Of a stretch of DNA of 64,000 bases, positions 54,440 to 64,000 are shown piece after piece. Numbering within the stretch: the first letter of the stretch is position 1; each line of letters starts with the position of its first letter. The position numbers were made by a program, and so were the translations under genes. The DNA is from Phycisphaeraceae bacterium (GTDB lineage: Bacteria > Planctomycetota > Phycisphaerae > Phycisphaerales > UBA1924), in assembly GCA_019636845.1 (NCBI GenBank), contig JAHBWV010000001.1, positions 2,232,001 to 2,296,000 on the forward strand, read 5' to 3'. The notes under the pieces are model-generated. The model was not told the origin of the DNA and ran no database searches. It was given only the letters and a program-made list of their open reading frames with translations.

Positions 54440-57400
54440 ATGACCGATCACGCACCGAATCCGTCTTCCAGCACCGATCCGAAGCCCGGAGCGGCTGCGC
54501 CATCGAACGAGCTCCCGAAGGCGTACAAGCCCTCGGAGCACGAGGATGCTATCCGCGCCCGCTGGGAGAGCACGGGGGCGTTTCACGCCGATCCGTCGCG
54601 CGTGCTGAGCGGCGATGCGGAGCCGTTCGCGATTGTGATTCCGCCGCCGAACGTGACGGCGGCGTTGCACCTTGGGCACGCGCTCAACAACACGCTGCAG
54701 GATGTGCTGGTGCGTGCGCATCGGATGAAGGGGTACGAGACGCTGTGGATGCCGGGGACGGACCACGCGGGGATCGCCACGCAGAGCGTGGTGGAAAAGC
54801 GCGTGCTGAAAGAGGAGGGGAAGCGACGCGCGGACTTCAAGGGTGAGGAGGGTCGGCGCGAGTTCGTGGGGAAGATCCAGGCGTTCAAGGACGAGTATGA
54901 GCGCGTCATCACCGACCAGTTGAAGCGGATGGGGTGCTCCTGCGACTGGGAGCGCCAGCGGTTCACGATGGACGAGGTGTGCGCGGCGGCGGTGCGCGAA
55001 GCGTTCTTCCAACTCTTCAAGGATGGGCTGATCTATCGCGGCAAGCGGCTGGTGAACTGGGACCCGGTGTCGCAGACCGCGCTCTCGGATGATGAAGTCG
55101 AGATGGAAGAGGTCGATGGCCACTTCTTCTACCTGCGTTATCCGCTGGTGCATCGATCGGAGAACTCGGAGGACGCGAAGGATGCGCAGGAGGTGACGTG
55201 GGACGAACTCGCCTCACGCGGGTATCCGGGCGCGGATGGGCATGATGGCGACGAGAACGCATGGGTCACTGTGGCGACGACACGCCCCGAGACCTACTTG
55301 GGCGATACCGCGGTCGCGATCAATCCGAGGGATCCCCGCGCGGCGGCGCTTCGCGGGCTGTGCGTGCAGTTGCCGCTGGTGGGTCGAGTGATCCCGATTG
55401 TGGAGGATGACTACGTCGTCATGCCGGCGGCCGATCCTGATGCCGAGGGCGTGGATGCGAAGGCAAAGTATGCGACGGGCTTCCTGAAGGTAACGCCGGC
55501 GCACGATCCGAACGACTACGAGATCGGGCGTCGCCATGGCCTGCCCGTGATCAACGTGATGGCCCCTGATGCGTCGATCAGCGACCTGCACGGGTGGACG
55601 GACATCGGGGATGCGCGCGGATTCGTCGGGTTGTCGCGTGAGGAGGCCCGCAGGAAGGTCGTCGCGGCTTTCAAGGAGCGAGGGCTGCTCGAGGCGCAGA
55701 AGCCGTATCGGCACAGCGTTGGACATTCATACCGCAGTCATGCGGCGATCGAGCCGTATCTGAGCGACCAGTGGTACGTGAAGGTGACGGACCCGAGGTT
55801 GGCGGGGGCCGCGCTGGATGCGATGGTGCATGAGCAGCGGGGCAATCGCGAGGCACAGCTCGACCCGGTGAAGCGCGGAGCCGAGCGAGAGGCGGGCGAT
55901 GCATCACTCCGCTTCTATCCGGAGCGGTACGCGAAGACGTACGAGACGTGGCATGAGAACATCAGGGACTGGTGCATCAGCCGCCAGCTCTGGTGGGGGC
56001 ATCGGATACCGATTTTCTACTTGCATCAACGCACCGCACAGAGCGTGGACCCGGGCGTAGTGCATTCATGGGAACAGAGGAATCTCGAAAGCGAAGCGAC
56101 ACTCGACGTCTTGGGCCGAGCCGCAGCGAGAGCTTGTGGTCTCGAAGACGATGTCTGGTTTCAACGTGATCTTGTCGAAACAACGGCTCCAATGAGCGGA
56201 CCACAGGGTGTTCAACGTACATATTTTGGAGTTGCGTGCTCTCGTTCAAGACGCGGCGATCTGTTCCTAGGTCATATTCATCGGCTTGCTCGGATGAGCA
56301 GCTCTTCAACTGAAGATCAACGAGTCACACGCGAGACATTCGTTAGAGAATATGGCAACGATTCGCTTCGCCCTTCGATGGCTCTTGCGCACCGGATATC
56401 GCACGTATCGCAAGACCCCGACGTCCTCGACACCTGGTTCTCATCCGCGCTCTGGCCGATGAGCACGATGGGGTGGCCGGATGCGACAGCCGCGGCGAAC
56501 GCGACGGGGATTGCGGATTTCCCGCAGATGCTCGACGCGTTCAACCCGACGTCGGTGCTGTGCACCGCGCGTGAGATCATCACGCTGTGGGTCAGCCGCA
56601 TGGTGATGTTCAATCGGTATCTGAGACCAGAAGGCACGAAGGCACGAAGGCACGAAGGCACGAAGACAGAGAAGCACGAAGGAGGCAAGGGCAGCGGCCC
56701 CGTGCCGTTCCGCGATGTCTTCATCCACTCGGTCATTCAGGATGGCGAGGGGCGGAAGATGTCCAAGTCCCTCGGCAACGGTGTGGACCCGCTCGACATC
56801 ATCGAGAGCCACGGCTCCGATGCGATGCGATTCACGCTGGTGCAGATGACGACGAGCACGCAGGATGTGCGGATGCCTGTGGAGCGCGATCCGACCACCG
56901 GCAAGAACACCAGCCCCAAGTTCGACCAGGGGCGGAACTTCTGCAACAAGCTGTGGAACGCGGCGCGATTCGCAGTCTCAATCCTTGAGAAGGCCGGCGC
57001 CGATGACGCGAGCCGGAGCGTGAAGCCCTCCGACCTTTCGCTCGTTGACCGCTGGATGCTGTCGCGCGTCGCCACAACGGTTGCCGATGTCGATGCCGCG
57101 CTCGGGGAGTACCAGTACGCGCCCTATGCCACGGCCATGTACGACCTGCTCTGGCGTGACTTCTGCGACTGGTATCTGGAAGCGATCAAGCCGACGGTGG
57201 CTTCGTCCGCGCCGCAGCGGGCGGTGCTGCGCGCGACGCTGGATGCGATCCTGCGGATGCTGCATCCGATCGCGCCGTACATCACCGAGGCGATCCACGA
57301 GCGGGTGCGATCGCTCCTCCCCACCGCTGCCATTGCCGGACTGGATCTCACGGGTGATGCGAAGGATGCGGCGAGGCGGGCGAGTGCGAAGTGGGCGGGG

Positions 57401-57913
57401 ATGCTGTGCCGCGAGGTGTGGCCGAGGGCGGATGCATCGCTGCGTGACGAACGAGCGGAGCAGTCGTTCGAGCGTCTGCGGCAACTCGTGACGGCTTGCC
57501 GCGAAGTGCGGAGCCAGCACCAGGTTTCGCCCAAGCGGCGCGTGAAGCTTCACGTGGATGCTGAGCTCGCGAAAGAGATTGGCGCGTCGGGCGGATTGGT
57601 AGAGACCCTCGCGGGGCTTGGCGAGGTTTCGACGGCGACGCCGGCGGCGGCCGCGGTGACGTTCAGTTTCGACTCGAAGGAGTGCTTCCTGAGCGATCTG
57701 GCCGATCAGGTGGATGCGGGCGCGGAGCGAGAGCGGCTCACCAAGCAGATCACCGATCTGGACAAGTCCATTACCGCGCTGGAGGGGCGGCTTGGCAATC
57801 CCGGTTACGCGGATCGAGCGCCAAAGCATCTTGTCGATCAGACCCGCGACCAGTTGATGAAGGCGAAGGCGGATCGCGAGGCGGCACGTGCGAACCTTGC
57901 GAGACTCTCGTGA
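54440..57913 (+). CDS. valS: Valine--tRNA ligase with two insertions
   Basis: A 1157-residue class I synthetase charging tRNA-Val. Signature HLGH is at 77-80 and KMSKS at 773-777; the tRNA-editing CP1 region and the C-terminal coiled coil (ERLTKQITDLDKSITALEGR near 1097) are present. Two parts are odd. Residues about 526-657, between WWGHRIPIFY and QDPDVLDTWFSSALWP, are some 70-100 residues longer than usual and encoded in clearly A/T-richer codons. Residues about 731-749 are made of Gly-Thr-Lys-Ala-Arg-Arg-His-Glu-type tandem units encoded by an 8-bp DNA repeat. The frame is intact through both, so the enzyme is probably functional. Confidence 0.95.
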   Translation: MTDHAPNPSSSTDPKPGAAAPSNELPKAYKPSEHEDAIRARWESTGAFHADPSRVLSGDAEPFAIVIPPPNVTAALHLGHALNNTLQDVLVRAHRMKGYETLWMPGTDHAGIATQSVVEKRVLKEEGKRRADFKGEEGRREFVGKIQAFKDEYERVITDQLKRMGCSCDWERQRFTMDEVCAAAVREAFFQLFKDGLIYRGKRLVNWDPVSQTALSDDEVEMEEVDGHFFYLRYPLVHRSENSEDAKDAQEVTWDELASRGYPGADGHDGDENAWVTVATTRPETYLGDTAVAINPRDPRAAALRGLCVQLPLVGRVIPIVEDDYVVMPAADPDAEGVDAKAKYATGFLKVTPAHDPNDYEIGRRHGLPVINVMAPDASISDLHGWTDIGDARGFVGLSREEARRKVVAAFKERGLLEAQKPYRHSVGHSYRSHAAIEPYLSDQWYVKVTDPRLAGAALDAMVHEQRGNREAQLDPVKRGAEREAGDASLRFYPERYAKTYETWHENIRDWCISRQLWWGHRIPIFYLHQRTAQSVDPGVVHSWEQRNLESEATLDVLGRAAARACGLEDDVWFQRDLVETTAPMSGPQGVQRTYFGVACSRSRRGDLFLGHIHRLARMSSSSTEDQRVTRETFVREYGNDSLRPSMALAHRISHVSQDPDVLDTWFSSALWPMSTMGWPDATAAANATGIADFPQMLDAFNPTSVLCTAREIITLWVSRMVMFNRYLRPEGTKARRHEGTKTEKHEGGKGSGPVPFRDVFIHSVIQDGEGRKMSKSLGNGVDPLDIIESHGSDAMRFTLVQMTTSTQDVRMPVERDPTTGKNTSPKFDQGRNFCNKLWNAARFAVSILEKAGADDASRSVKPSDLSLVDRWMLSRVATTVADVDAALGEYQYAPYATAMYDLLWRDFCDWYLEAIKPTVASSAPQRAVLRATLDAILRMLHPIAPYITEAIHERVRSLLPTAAIAGLDLTGDAKDAARRASAKWAGMLCREVWPRADASLRDERAEQSFERLRQLVTACREVRSQHQVSPKRRVKLHVDAELAKEIGASGGLVETLAGLGEVSTATPAAAAVTFSFDSKECFLSDLADQVDAGAERERLTKQITDLDKSITALEGRLGNPGYADRAPKHLVDQTRDQLMKAKADREAARANLARLS
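56016..56410 (+). other. A/T-rich insertion inside valS
   Basis: This segment replaces the short zinc-ribbon-like connector that normally links HRIP-W/F-Y to DEDVLDTWFSS. It encodes about 131 residues with rare codons such as ACA, TAT, TTT, GGA and AGA, and a composition unlike the flanks. No transposase or direct repeats at its ends were found. Confidence 0.65.
56629..56685 (+). repeat. 8-bp tandem repeat within valS
   Basis: Four exact GAAGGCAC octamers (56630-56661), then GAAGACAG and related units ending near 56685. Eight is not a multiple of three, so the three frames are read in turn as EGTKARRHEGTK. The period equals that of the intergenic GTCACGAA arrays. Confidence 0.75.
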
Positions 57914-57940
57914 TGTGCAACGAGGACGCGGGATGCCCGA

Positions 57941-58201
57941 TTATTTCTTGTAGTACTCCAGATTGAGCTGGATGTACTTGTTCCACTCGGTCGGCAGATC
58001 CTCTTGTGGGAAGATCGCCTTCACGGGGCACTCGTCGACGCAGAGCCCGCAATCGATGCAGGTGTCCGGGTCGATGTAGAGCTGATCGCAGGTGCCGAAA
58101 TCGGCCTCTGCCTTTGTTGGGTGTATGCAGTCAACTGGACAGACCTCGACGCACGAGGTGTCCTTTGTTCCGATGCAGGGTTCGGCGATGACGTGTGGCA
58201 T
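57941..58201 (-). CDS. fdxA: 7Fe/8Fe-type ferredoxin
   Basis: An 86-residue ferredoxin with two cluster motifs: CIGTKDTSCVEVCPVDC at about residues 9-25, in which the spacing C-x7-C-x3-C fits a 3Fe-4S site and a shared Cys, and CIDCGLCVDECP near residue 47 for a 4Fe-4S cluster. The C-terminal helix SWNKYIQLN-like part matches the FdxA family. It carries low-potential electrons in the cytoplasm; partner unknown. The start is ATG 58201. It is convergent with valS, 27 bases away. Confidence 0.88.
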   Translation of the reverse strand: MPHVIAEPCIGTKDTSCVEVCPVDCIHPTKAEADFGTCDQLYIDPDTCIDCGLCVDECPVKAIFPQEDLPTEWNKYIQLNLEYYKK

Positions 58202-58299
58202 GGTCGTGAAACTCGTATGGAGGGTTGGCGTGGAGTGTAGGGCCACGCCCGAGGGACGTGAGGGCGGAGAACCTTATCGTGTCGATCGGTATCGGCGGT

Positions 58300-61200
58300 T
58301 TAGGTGCGGATCGATGCGGTGACGTTGGGCGAATCGATCGCATGCCGGACTGCGGCTGCGAGGGTGTCCGGGCTGTACGGCTTCTGGATGAAGCAGAGTC
58401 CGGGCTCGATCTCGGCGAGCCGGTCCGTGTACCCAGATGAGAGGAGTACCCGGAGACCGGGGCGGCGGCGTTCGATCTCCGCCGCGAGGTCGCGCCCGTT
58501 CATGCCGGGTAGAACCAGATCGGTGAGGAGGAGGTGGATCGGGCCCTTATAGGAGTCGGAGACGGCCATCGCCTCGATGGCATCGCCTGCGAGCAGAACC
58601 GTGTACTTTCTTCGTTCCAGCACTTCACGGACGAGGTCTCGGACCATGGGCTGGTCTTCCACCAGTAGGATCGTCTCGGAAGAGCCGGCCTCGTCCTCGA
58701 CGGCCTGGGTGGTTGACGAACGTGTCTCTCGGGGCTGGTCCGTGTCGGACCTCGCCGGCTCCTTCACGGCCGGGAAGTAGAGTCTGAAGGTTGTGCCGGC
58801 ACCGACCTCGCTCTCTACCTTGATGTGGCCCCCGCTCTGCTGCATGATGCCCATGACGGTCGGGAGGCCGAGCCCGGTCCCTTTCCCCTGTTCTTTGGTT
58901 GTGAAGAAGGGCTCGAAGATGCGTGGGATGTTCTCTGCGGGGATGCCGGAGCCGCGGTCGGTGACGGCGATCTGCACGTACTGGCCCGGCTGCATCCCTT
59001 CGATCTTGCACGCGAGGGCGGGATCGACCTGCGTGTTTGCGAGTTCGATGGTGATCAACCCGCCATCTGGCATGGCGTCGCGCGCGTTGATCACGAGGTT
59101 GACGAGGACCTGCTGGATCTGGGCGGGATCGACGCGGAAGTTCAGCAGGTCCTGGGAGGCATGCACTTTGAGCGTGATCCCCTCGCCGATGAGGGGCTCG
59201 ATCAGCGCGCGAGCGCGATCGACAACGTCCAAAGGGCGACAGATTCTGGGCTCGATGATCTGCTTTCGGGCGAAGGCAACGAGTTGGCGTGTGAGGTCGG
59301 CTGCGGAATCGGCGGCGAGCAGGATCTGGTCGAGTGAGGCCTTGACTTCGTTCTTTATCGCAGCGTCTCTTGCGATCCGGGCGTGGCCGATGATCGCCGT
59401 GAGCCAGTTATTGAAGTCGTGCGCGATGCCACCAGCGAGGCGGCCGATGGACTCCATCTTCTGGGCCTGATGGAACTGGATCTCGAGTGACTTTCGCTCG
59501 GAGACATCGGCGACGAGGCCGATCATGTGGAGTTCGTCGTCGCTCGCGTGTACGAAGTAGCCGCGGTCGTGAACGTGGATGTACGACCCGTCGGCCCGCA
59601 TCATCCTGTACTCGAGATCGAAGGGTTCTCTCGATTCCTTGACTCTATCGATCTCCGTGTGGAATGCCGCCCGGTCCTCCGGATGTACCTGCAAGACCCA
59701 GCCGCCGAGTGTTCTCAGCGCATCGGGCGATATCCCGAGGACATCCTCTGCGGTTCCCTCGAACTCGATCGAGTTTGTCTCGGCGTTCCAGTCGTAGAGC
59801 AGTTGCCTGCTGGCCCGTATGACCGCGTCGAACCTCGCTTTGGACGCGAGTGCTTCTCGCTGGGCTTCGAGGCGCTCGGTGAAGTCTTCGGCCGTGCCGA
59901 CGTAGCTTGTGACTTCTCGCTGCTCATCCAGAACGGGGGAGGCGAGCACGCGGAGCCATCGAATCTGCTTGTCGGCACGGATGATCCGGTACTCATGGGC
60001 CCATGGCGAAGCGGCTTCGAGCGCGTGACGCCACGAATCGAGGACTCGTTTCTTATCTTCGGGATGGATAACGTCCGTCCAGCCCCAGCCCATCGCCTGC
60101 TCGGTCCTCTGGCCGGACACGTGCTCCCAGCGCGGGCTGATGTAGGTGTTTGCACCGTCGGCGCGGCACTGGAAGACGACGAGCGGCGCGTAATCGCTGA
60201 TGGCCCTGAAGCGGGCCTCTCCGCGGCGAATCTCGTGCTCGGCCTTGATCTGGTCTGTGATGTCCTGCGCTGTTCCCCAGACCCGAACCAATCGCTTCTG
60301 ATCATCGAGAACGGGTGTTCCTCGTATGAACATCACGCGAACCTCACCATCCACCACGAACCTGAACTGGTCGAAGAGGGGGCGCGGATTCTCTGAGAGT
60401 TCGGAGATTGACTCTCGCACTCGATCACGATCTTCAGGGTGTATGACCGTGAGCGCCTCATCGAGCGTGTTGCCGAAGTACTCGCGCGGGATGCCGAGTA
60501 TCTCGTGCAAGGCGTCGGAGTACTCGATGCGTTTGGTCACAGAATCGAGTTGCCAATGTCCCAATCTCGCGAGGCGTTCGGCGTCCGCGAGGCGTTCGCG
60601 ACTCTGTCTCAGATCCGACTCGACACGGTCACGCCTACGGAACTCTGCCGTCACGATCCATGCCGCGGCGGCGAGCCCCAGCACGGCAAGCCCTTCGAGC
60701 AAGAGCAGCGAGTATGGGCCCTGGATACCGATCCGCGCGAACTGGAGTCGATAGCCATCGACGATCTGTTGGTCTCTGACGTAGAGCTCGTCGAGAGGCG
60801 GGATCGTGGCTTCGAGAATCTGGCCGCGTGGTGCTTCGGTCGATTGCGCGACGCGTTCGCGCACCTGGTCCATGACCTTGGCCTGGCCTTCCTCGGACTC
60901 TCCGAGTTTCGCGATGTCATCGAGGAGCGTCGTGATCATGGACGCCGTTGCCTGCGAGAGCGGGATCTCTGGCTGCCGCTCGCTGGCACGAACGATCTCG
61001 AGGATCACTGCGCGGCGTGCGCGAAGGAGCGAGACGGCCTGATCTCGCTTCTCTCCGATCGCCTCGAGTCGCTTCACACCGAGGTATGTGATCGGGATGA
61101 AACAGAGCAGAACGCCGACCATCATCCACACAAGCAAGGGGTAGCTCCAACGGGACATGACCCGTCGCTGCTTCGGCTTTGTCTGTTCCGCATCGGGCAT
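58300..61200 (-). CDS. Hybrid PAS histidine kinase with receiver domain
   Basis: A 966-residue sensor. Membrane segments at about 18-41 and 163-185 bracket an extracytoplasmic sensor region of about 120 residues. Three PAS domains follow (about 200-315, 325-442, 455-570). The kinase has the phosphoacceptor His594 in [10 protein letters not shown]-box [12 protein letters not shown]1 [11 protein letters not shown] and G2 GKGTGLGL. The receiver (840-960) has [10 protein letters not shown] and phosphoacceptor Asp894 in [12 protein letters not shown]. The start is ATG 61200; MSRWSY at residue 15 is an alternative. No response regulator is linked, so output is unknown. It diverges from the aldo/keto reductase. 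Confidence 0.92.
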   Translation of the reverse strand: MPDAEQTKPKQRRVMSRWSYPLLVWMMVGVLLCFIPITYLGVKRLEAIGEKRDQAVSLLRARRAVILEIVRASERQPEIPLSQATASMITTLLDDIAKLGESEEGQAKVMDQVRERVAQSTEAPRGQILEATIPPLDELYVRDQQIVDGYRLQFARIGIQGPYSLLLLEGLAVLGLAAAAWIVTAEFRRRDRVESDLRQSRERLADAERLARLGHWQLDSVTKRIEYSDALHEILGIPREYFGNTLDEALTVIHPEDRDRVRESISELSENPRPLFDQFRFVVDGEVRVMFIRGTPVLDDQKRLVRVWGTAQDITDQIKAEHEIRRGEARFRAISDYAPLVVFQCRADGANTYISPRWEHVSGQRTEQAMGWGWTDVIHPEDKKRVLDSWRHALEAASPWAHEYRIIRADKQIRWLRVLASPVLDEQREVTSYVGTAEDFTERLEAQREALASKARFDAVIRASRQLLYDWNAETNSIEFEGTAEDVLGISPDALRTLGGWVLQVHPEDRAAFHTEIDRVKESREPFDLEYRMMRADGSYIHVHDRGYFVHASDDELHMIGLVADVSERKSLEIQFHQAQKMESIGRLAGGIAHDFNNWLTAIIGHARIARDAAIKNEVKASLDQILLAADSAADLTRQLVAFARKQIIEPRICRPLDVVDRARALIEPLIGEGITLKVHASQDLLNFRVDPAQIQQVLVNLVINARDAMPDGGLITIELANTQVDPALACKIEGMQPGQYVQIAVTDRGSGIPAENIPRIFEPFFTTKEQGKGTGLGLPTVMGIMQQSGGHIKVESEVGAGTTFRLYFPAVKEPARSDTDQPRETRSSTTQAVEDEAGSSETILLVEDQPMVRDLVREVLERRKYTVLLAGDAIEAMAVSDSYKGPIHLLLTDLVLPGMNGRDLAAEIERRRPGLRVLLSSGYTDRLAEIEPGLCFIQKPYSPDTLAAAVRHAIDSPNVTASIRT

Positions 61201-61398
61201 GTTGCCACAGGGTATCAGGATGACGAGACTTGCACACGCGTTCCGGGGGGTGACCCGGTTCGGTGGGTGTTCCTGCGGATATCGCGTCGGGCGCAACCTC
61301 TGATATCGCAGCGGCATGCGTTGAATCGCGAGGTCGGTATAGTGACCACGGTCCGCCAGATCGAGCACACAATTTGACGGTTGCTTTGGAGCACGCAG

Positions 61399-62397
61399 AT
61401 GCGAACCCGGCCACTTGGTCAGTCAGGGATTGATGCCTCTGTCATCGCGCTTGGGACTTGGGCGATCGGTGGCTGGATGTGGGGCGGATCTGATGAGATG
61501 GAAGCGATCCGAGCGATCCAGAGCGCGCTGGAACGTGGTATCAATCTGATCGATACGGCACCGATTTATGGGTTCGGGCATTCGGAGATCGTGGTGGGAC
61601 GTGCGCTCAAGGGGCGGCGCGATATGGCGGTGATCGCGACCAAGTGCGGCATGGTCTGCAACACGCGTGCGGGCGAGCTGAAGATGCGTTCAACCGCATC
61701 GGGGCCGAGCGAGCACGGTCACATCGAGGTCTACATCTATAACAATCCCGAGTCGATCCGGCGCGAGGTGGAGGATTCCCTCAAGCGGCTGCAGACTGAT
61801 CGGATTGATCTGTATCAGACGCACTGGCAGGAGGGCGTGACGCAGATCGAAGACACGATGGGCGAACTGGTACGTCTGCGCGATGAGGGGAAGATCCGCG
61901 CGATCGGGGTGTGCAACGCGAGCACGACGCAGTTGGAGAGGTATCGGAGTGTCGGGCGTCTGGACAGCGACCAGGAGAAGTACTCGATGCTGGATCGCAA
62001 GCTGGAAGCGGAGCAGTTGCCCTGGTGTGAGCGGAATGGCGTGGCGGTGCTGGCGTACTCGCCGCTGGCTCTCGGGCTTCTCACAGGCACAGCGGGGCCC
62101 GAGCGTGAGTATGCAGAGGGGGACATGCGCCGCACGCACAGGCGGTTCAGCGTGGAGAATCGAACGCGTATCCAGATCCTGCTCTCTCGGTTCAGGCCTA
62201 TCGCGGATGCACACGGGTGCTCGCTCGGGCAGTTGGTCATCGCGTGGACACTTGCGCAGCCGGGCGTGACGCACGGGCTGGTCGGTGCGAGGAACGAGCA
62301 GCAGGTTTCAGAGAACGCTCGTGCCGCGGACATCCGGCTGACGAACCACGACATGGATCAGATCGCGACAGGGCTTGCCGGTTTCGAGCTGGTTTGA
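61399..62397 (+). CDS. Aldo/keto reductase
   Basis: A 332-residue NADPH-dependent carbonyl reductase of the (beta/alpha)8 AKR family. Catalytic and binding elements: DTAPIYGFGHSE (Asp and Tyr of the tetrad, near 47), VIATKCG (Lys, near 82), YQTHW (His, near 145) and the C-terminal VGARNEQQVSENARA cofactor segment. The substrate is not predictable. The start is ATG 61399 with TGGAG upstream; TTG 61381 is unlikely. TATAGT at 61338-61343 could be its -10. Confidence 0.9.
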   Translation: MRTRPLGQSGIDASVIALGTWAIGGWMWGGSDEMEAIRAIQSALERGINLIDTAPIYGFGHSEIVVGRALKGRRDMAVIATKCGMVCNTRAGELKMRSTASGPSEHGHIEVYIYNNPESIRREVEDSLKRLQTDRIDLYQTHWQEGVTQIEDTMGELVRLRDEGKIRAIGVCNASTTQLERYRSVGRLDSDQEKYSMLDRKLEAEQLPWCERNGVAVLAYSPLALGLLTGTAGPEREYAEGDMRRTHRRFSVENRTRIQILLSRFRPIADAHGCSLGQLVIAWTLAQPGVTHGLVGARNEQQVSENARAADIRLTNHDMDQIATGLAGFELV

Positions 62398-62484
62398 CCA
62401 CGTACGCTCTAGACCGGCTCACTGAGAGAGGACGTCTCTGCGATGCGACCGACTGCCGTGTCATTTTGGGTGAGGGAGAGGCCG

Positions 62485-63579
62485 ATGCGTCGACTGTGCG
62501 AGCTGGTGAGCGGTTCCAAGCGCGTCTTTGCAGGCGGCGTCGGGATCGTGATGCTGGCTCTTTCAACGGGGTGCGCCACCACTGAGACATCGATATCGAC
62601 GCCGGCGATGTTCGCCGAGAGCACGACAGACACCTCGTCGATCCGGCACGGGCAGGGGCGGTATGTGGTCTCTCGTGCCCCGTGGACGTTTGAAGGTTCT
62701 GCGGGCGAGGTGATCGAGACAACGACATATCGGATTCTCACGACCTTGCGTCCCGGGTTGCTGCTCGATCGGCTACCGACCTTCGTCGAGAGTGCGATCG
62801 CTGCGTACACCGGCTCTTTCGGCGTGCTGCCCGCGCCCTCGCAACGGCTTGAGACGTACGTGCTGGCGACTCGGCCCCAGTGGGCACGGCTCACGGAGTC
62901 GCTCATGCGTGAACGCGCGGGGGTTTACCTCAGGATCCAGCGTGGCGGCTACGCGGCGGACGGGCGAGGCGTCTACTTCGACATCGGAGTTCAGGACACG
63001 CTCGCGATCGCCGCTCATGAGGGGTGGCACCAGTACACCCAGACGACCTTCAGAGACCGATTGCCGATCTGGCTCGAAGAGGGCATCGCGGCGTATATGG
63101 AGGGGTATCGCTGGGACACGCTCTCGGATCGGCCGGTGTTCCTGCCCTGGTCGAACGTCGAGCGTTACGACGCGCTTCGATCAGCGCGGGAATCGGGCAA
63201 GTTGATGCCTCTGGAAGCGTTGCTTGTGTCCGAACCGGGAGCGTTGCTCGATCGGTCGGCGTCGGACCCCTTGGTGTATTACGCGCAGGTCTGGGCGTTG
63301 GTCCACTGGCTCAGAGAGTCCGACGGAGGGGTGTGGCGAGCGAGTCTTGAGCGCCTGCTCTCTGACGCTGCCGTGGGGCGCATGGGGCAGGTTGTTCCGA
63401 TGCGTGTGGGAAGCGGGCAGAGCGGCGGGCGCGCCATGAGAAGCACGGCCGTGTTCAGGACTTACTTCACGGATGACATGGAGTCTGCATCGGACTCTTA
63501 CCGTCGGTTTGTGGAGCGGATCACGAGACCGGGAGGCAAGGACCTCGTCGTGCTCGGTCGAAGCCCCTACAGCGGGTGA
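62485..63579 (+). CDS. Lipoprotein metallopeptidase-like protein (HExxH gluzincin pattern)
   Basis: A 364-residue lipoprotein: FAGGVGIVMLALSTGC ends in a lipobox with Cys30. The catalytic motif is AAHEGWHQYTQ (HExxH, near 188) and the downstream Glu in LPIWLEEGIAAYMEGY, as in gluzincins of the DUF1570 kind. A metal-dependent peptidase in the outer envelope is likely. GAGAGG before ATG 62485 sets the start; an in-frame ATG at 62443 is upstream. It lies 87 bases after the aldo/keto reductase. Confidence 0.82.
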   Translation: MRRLCELVSGSKRVFAGGVGIVMLALSTGCATTETSISTPAMFAESTTDTSSIRHGQGRYVVSRAPWTFEGSAGEVIETTTYRILTTLRPGLLLDRLPTFVESAIAAYTGSFGVLPAPSQRLETYVLATRPQWARLTESLMRERAGVYLRIQRGGYAADGRGVYFDIGVQDTLAIAAHEGWHQYTQTTFRDRLPIWLEEGIAAYMEGYRWDTLSDRPVFLPWSNVERYDALRSARESGKLMPLEALLVSEPGALLDRSASDPLVYYAQVWALVHWLRESDGGVWRASLERLLSDAAVGRMGQVVPMRVGSGQSGGRAMRSTAVFRTYFTDDMESASDSYRRFVERITRPGGKDLVVLGRSPYSG

Positions 63580-63589
63580 TCCGCCCGGC

Positions 63590-64000
63590 TCAGTTTCGAG
63601 TGCTGGCGAGCGAACCAGCTGAGTTGTCCTGACGCGACGAGGGGGGCGCACCGAGATAGGTGAGGGCTCTCTCCATGGCGCGACGAACCACAGGGCCGGC
63701 TGTCATTGATCCATAGTGCGTCCGTTCACGGACCCTCTTGGGCCCCGGATCGTCGATCACAACCAGGCATACGAGGCGAGGTTCCTCGGTGGGACCTGCG
63801 GCGATGAAACTTGAGTTGTACTGGCCATCGAAATAGCCGCTCGAACCGCGCGGGCGTCTCATGCCATCCGGGGCCTTGCCGAGAGGGATCTCGGCGGTTC
63901 CCGACTTCCCGAAGATGGAGTACCGCCACTGATTCGCGGCCTGTTGCTCGCTCTCAGACCCTGACCTTCTGGCCTGGACGCGCATGCGGTTCTCGACGTT
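63590..64000 (-). CDS. Penicillin-binding protein transpeptidase, C-terminal part only
   Basis: The gene runs off the right edge; the visible 136 residues are the end of a class B PBP (FtsI/PBP2 type). FGKSGTAE is the KSG/KTG active-site motif of the transpeptidase. YNSSFIAAGPTEEPRLVCLVVIDDPG matches the beta5-alpha11 part of the fold, and MTAGPVVRRAMERALTYLG the end helix. A Ser/Arg/Gln-rich tail follows. It cross-links peptidoglycan at the septum or wall. It converges with the metallopeptidase gene, 10 bases apart. Confidence 0.88.
   Translation of the reverse strand, partial: NVENRMRVQARRSGSESEQQAANQWRYSIFGKSGTAEIPLGKAPDGMRRPRGSSGYFDGQYNSSFIAAGPTEEPRLVCLVVIDDPGPKRVRERTHYGSMTAGPVVRRAMERALTYLGAPPSSRQDNSAGSLASTRN

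Noticed and set aside
56016..56410. Intein in valS
   Set aside because: No Cys/Ser at the left junction, no His-Asn at the right junction, no splicing or endonuclease motif; the length is also short for an intein.

Overview
The window looks like chromosomal DNA from a high-GC planctomycete, most likely of the Phycisphaerae. The clues are a fused AroD-AroE enzyme, three short proteins with PEP-CTERM-like tails (PAP or PGP, a hydrophobic stretch, then arginines), many zinc-ribbon membrane proteins, frequent GTG and TTG starts, and dispersed 8-bp-period intergenic repeats of a kind I associate with planctomycetes. The lineage is an inference from gene content; there is no rRNA gene to test it, and I saw no tRNA, rRNA, CRISPR array, transposase or integrase.

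Layout. 1-3.2 kb: partial aroDE and a PEP-CTERM protein on the minus strand. 3.2-8 kb: an orphan gene between near-identical direct repeats, two paralogous zinc-ribbon membrane proteins, HtpX and a TauE/SafE permease; a conserved palindrome lies at 3253 and 7781. 8-15.7 kb: a 3D-domain protein, a DUF58 protein, an M24 peptidase, a GNAT acetyltransferase, PgeF and a second PEP-CTERM protein, separated by repeat-rich gaps. 16-22.4 kb: a stand-alone atpD, a PD-(D/E)XK nuclease next to pyrD, a TPR-YggX fusion and a YceI protein. 22.4-26.3 kb: a tight minus-strand operon coaX, a degenerate MnmE-like GTPase, a TPR-like membrane protein and a RluA-family pseudouridine synthase. 27.8-35.3 kb: all plus strand, with a large secretin, a STAS/RsbW-type pair, iscS-iscU-iscA and an ACT protein.

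35.3-39.8 kb is minus strand: a PhyH dioxygenase, thioredoxin reductase, a secreted protein of unknown role and a primary-like sigma factor. 41.0-50.4 kb is a seven-gene minus-strand run, in transcription order mdh, a CpeT-FKBP fusion, dnaJ-like, a WcaJ-type sugar phosphotransferase, a WG-repeat protein, mnmG and a CPA2 antiporter, mostly with gaps below 70 bases or with overlaps. 50.6-64 kb: a third PEP-CTERM protein, a lipoprotein/TPR pair, valS carrying two unusual insertions, a ferredoxin, a hybrid PAS histidine kinase, an aldo/keto reductase, a lipoprotein gluzincin and the end of a penicillin-binding transpeptidase.

Most of the window is housekeeping: shikimate, pyrimidine, CoA and Fe-S biosynthesis, tRNA modification, ATP synthase and the TCA cycle. 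I found no convincing new multi-gene system. The most unusual items are domain fusions (CpeT-FKBP, TPR-YggX), the insertions in valS, the degenerate MnmE-like GTPase, and the shared palindrome and direct repeats at 3.2-7.8 kb. All lengths, motif positions and composition remarks were read by eye from the sequence; no search was run.
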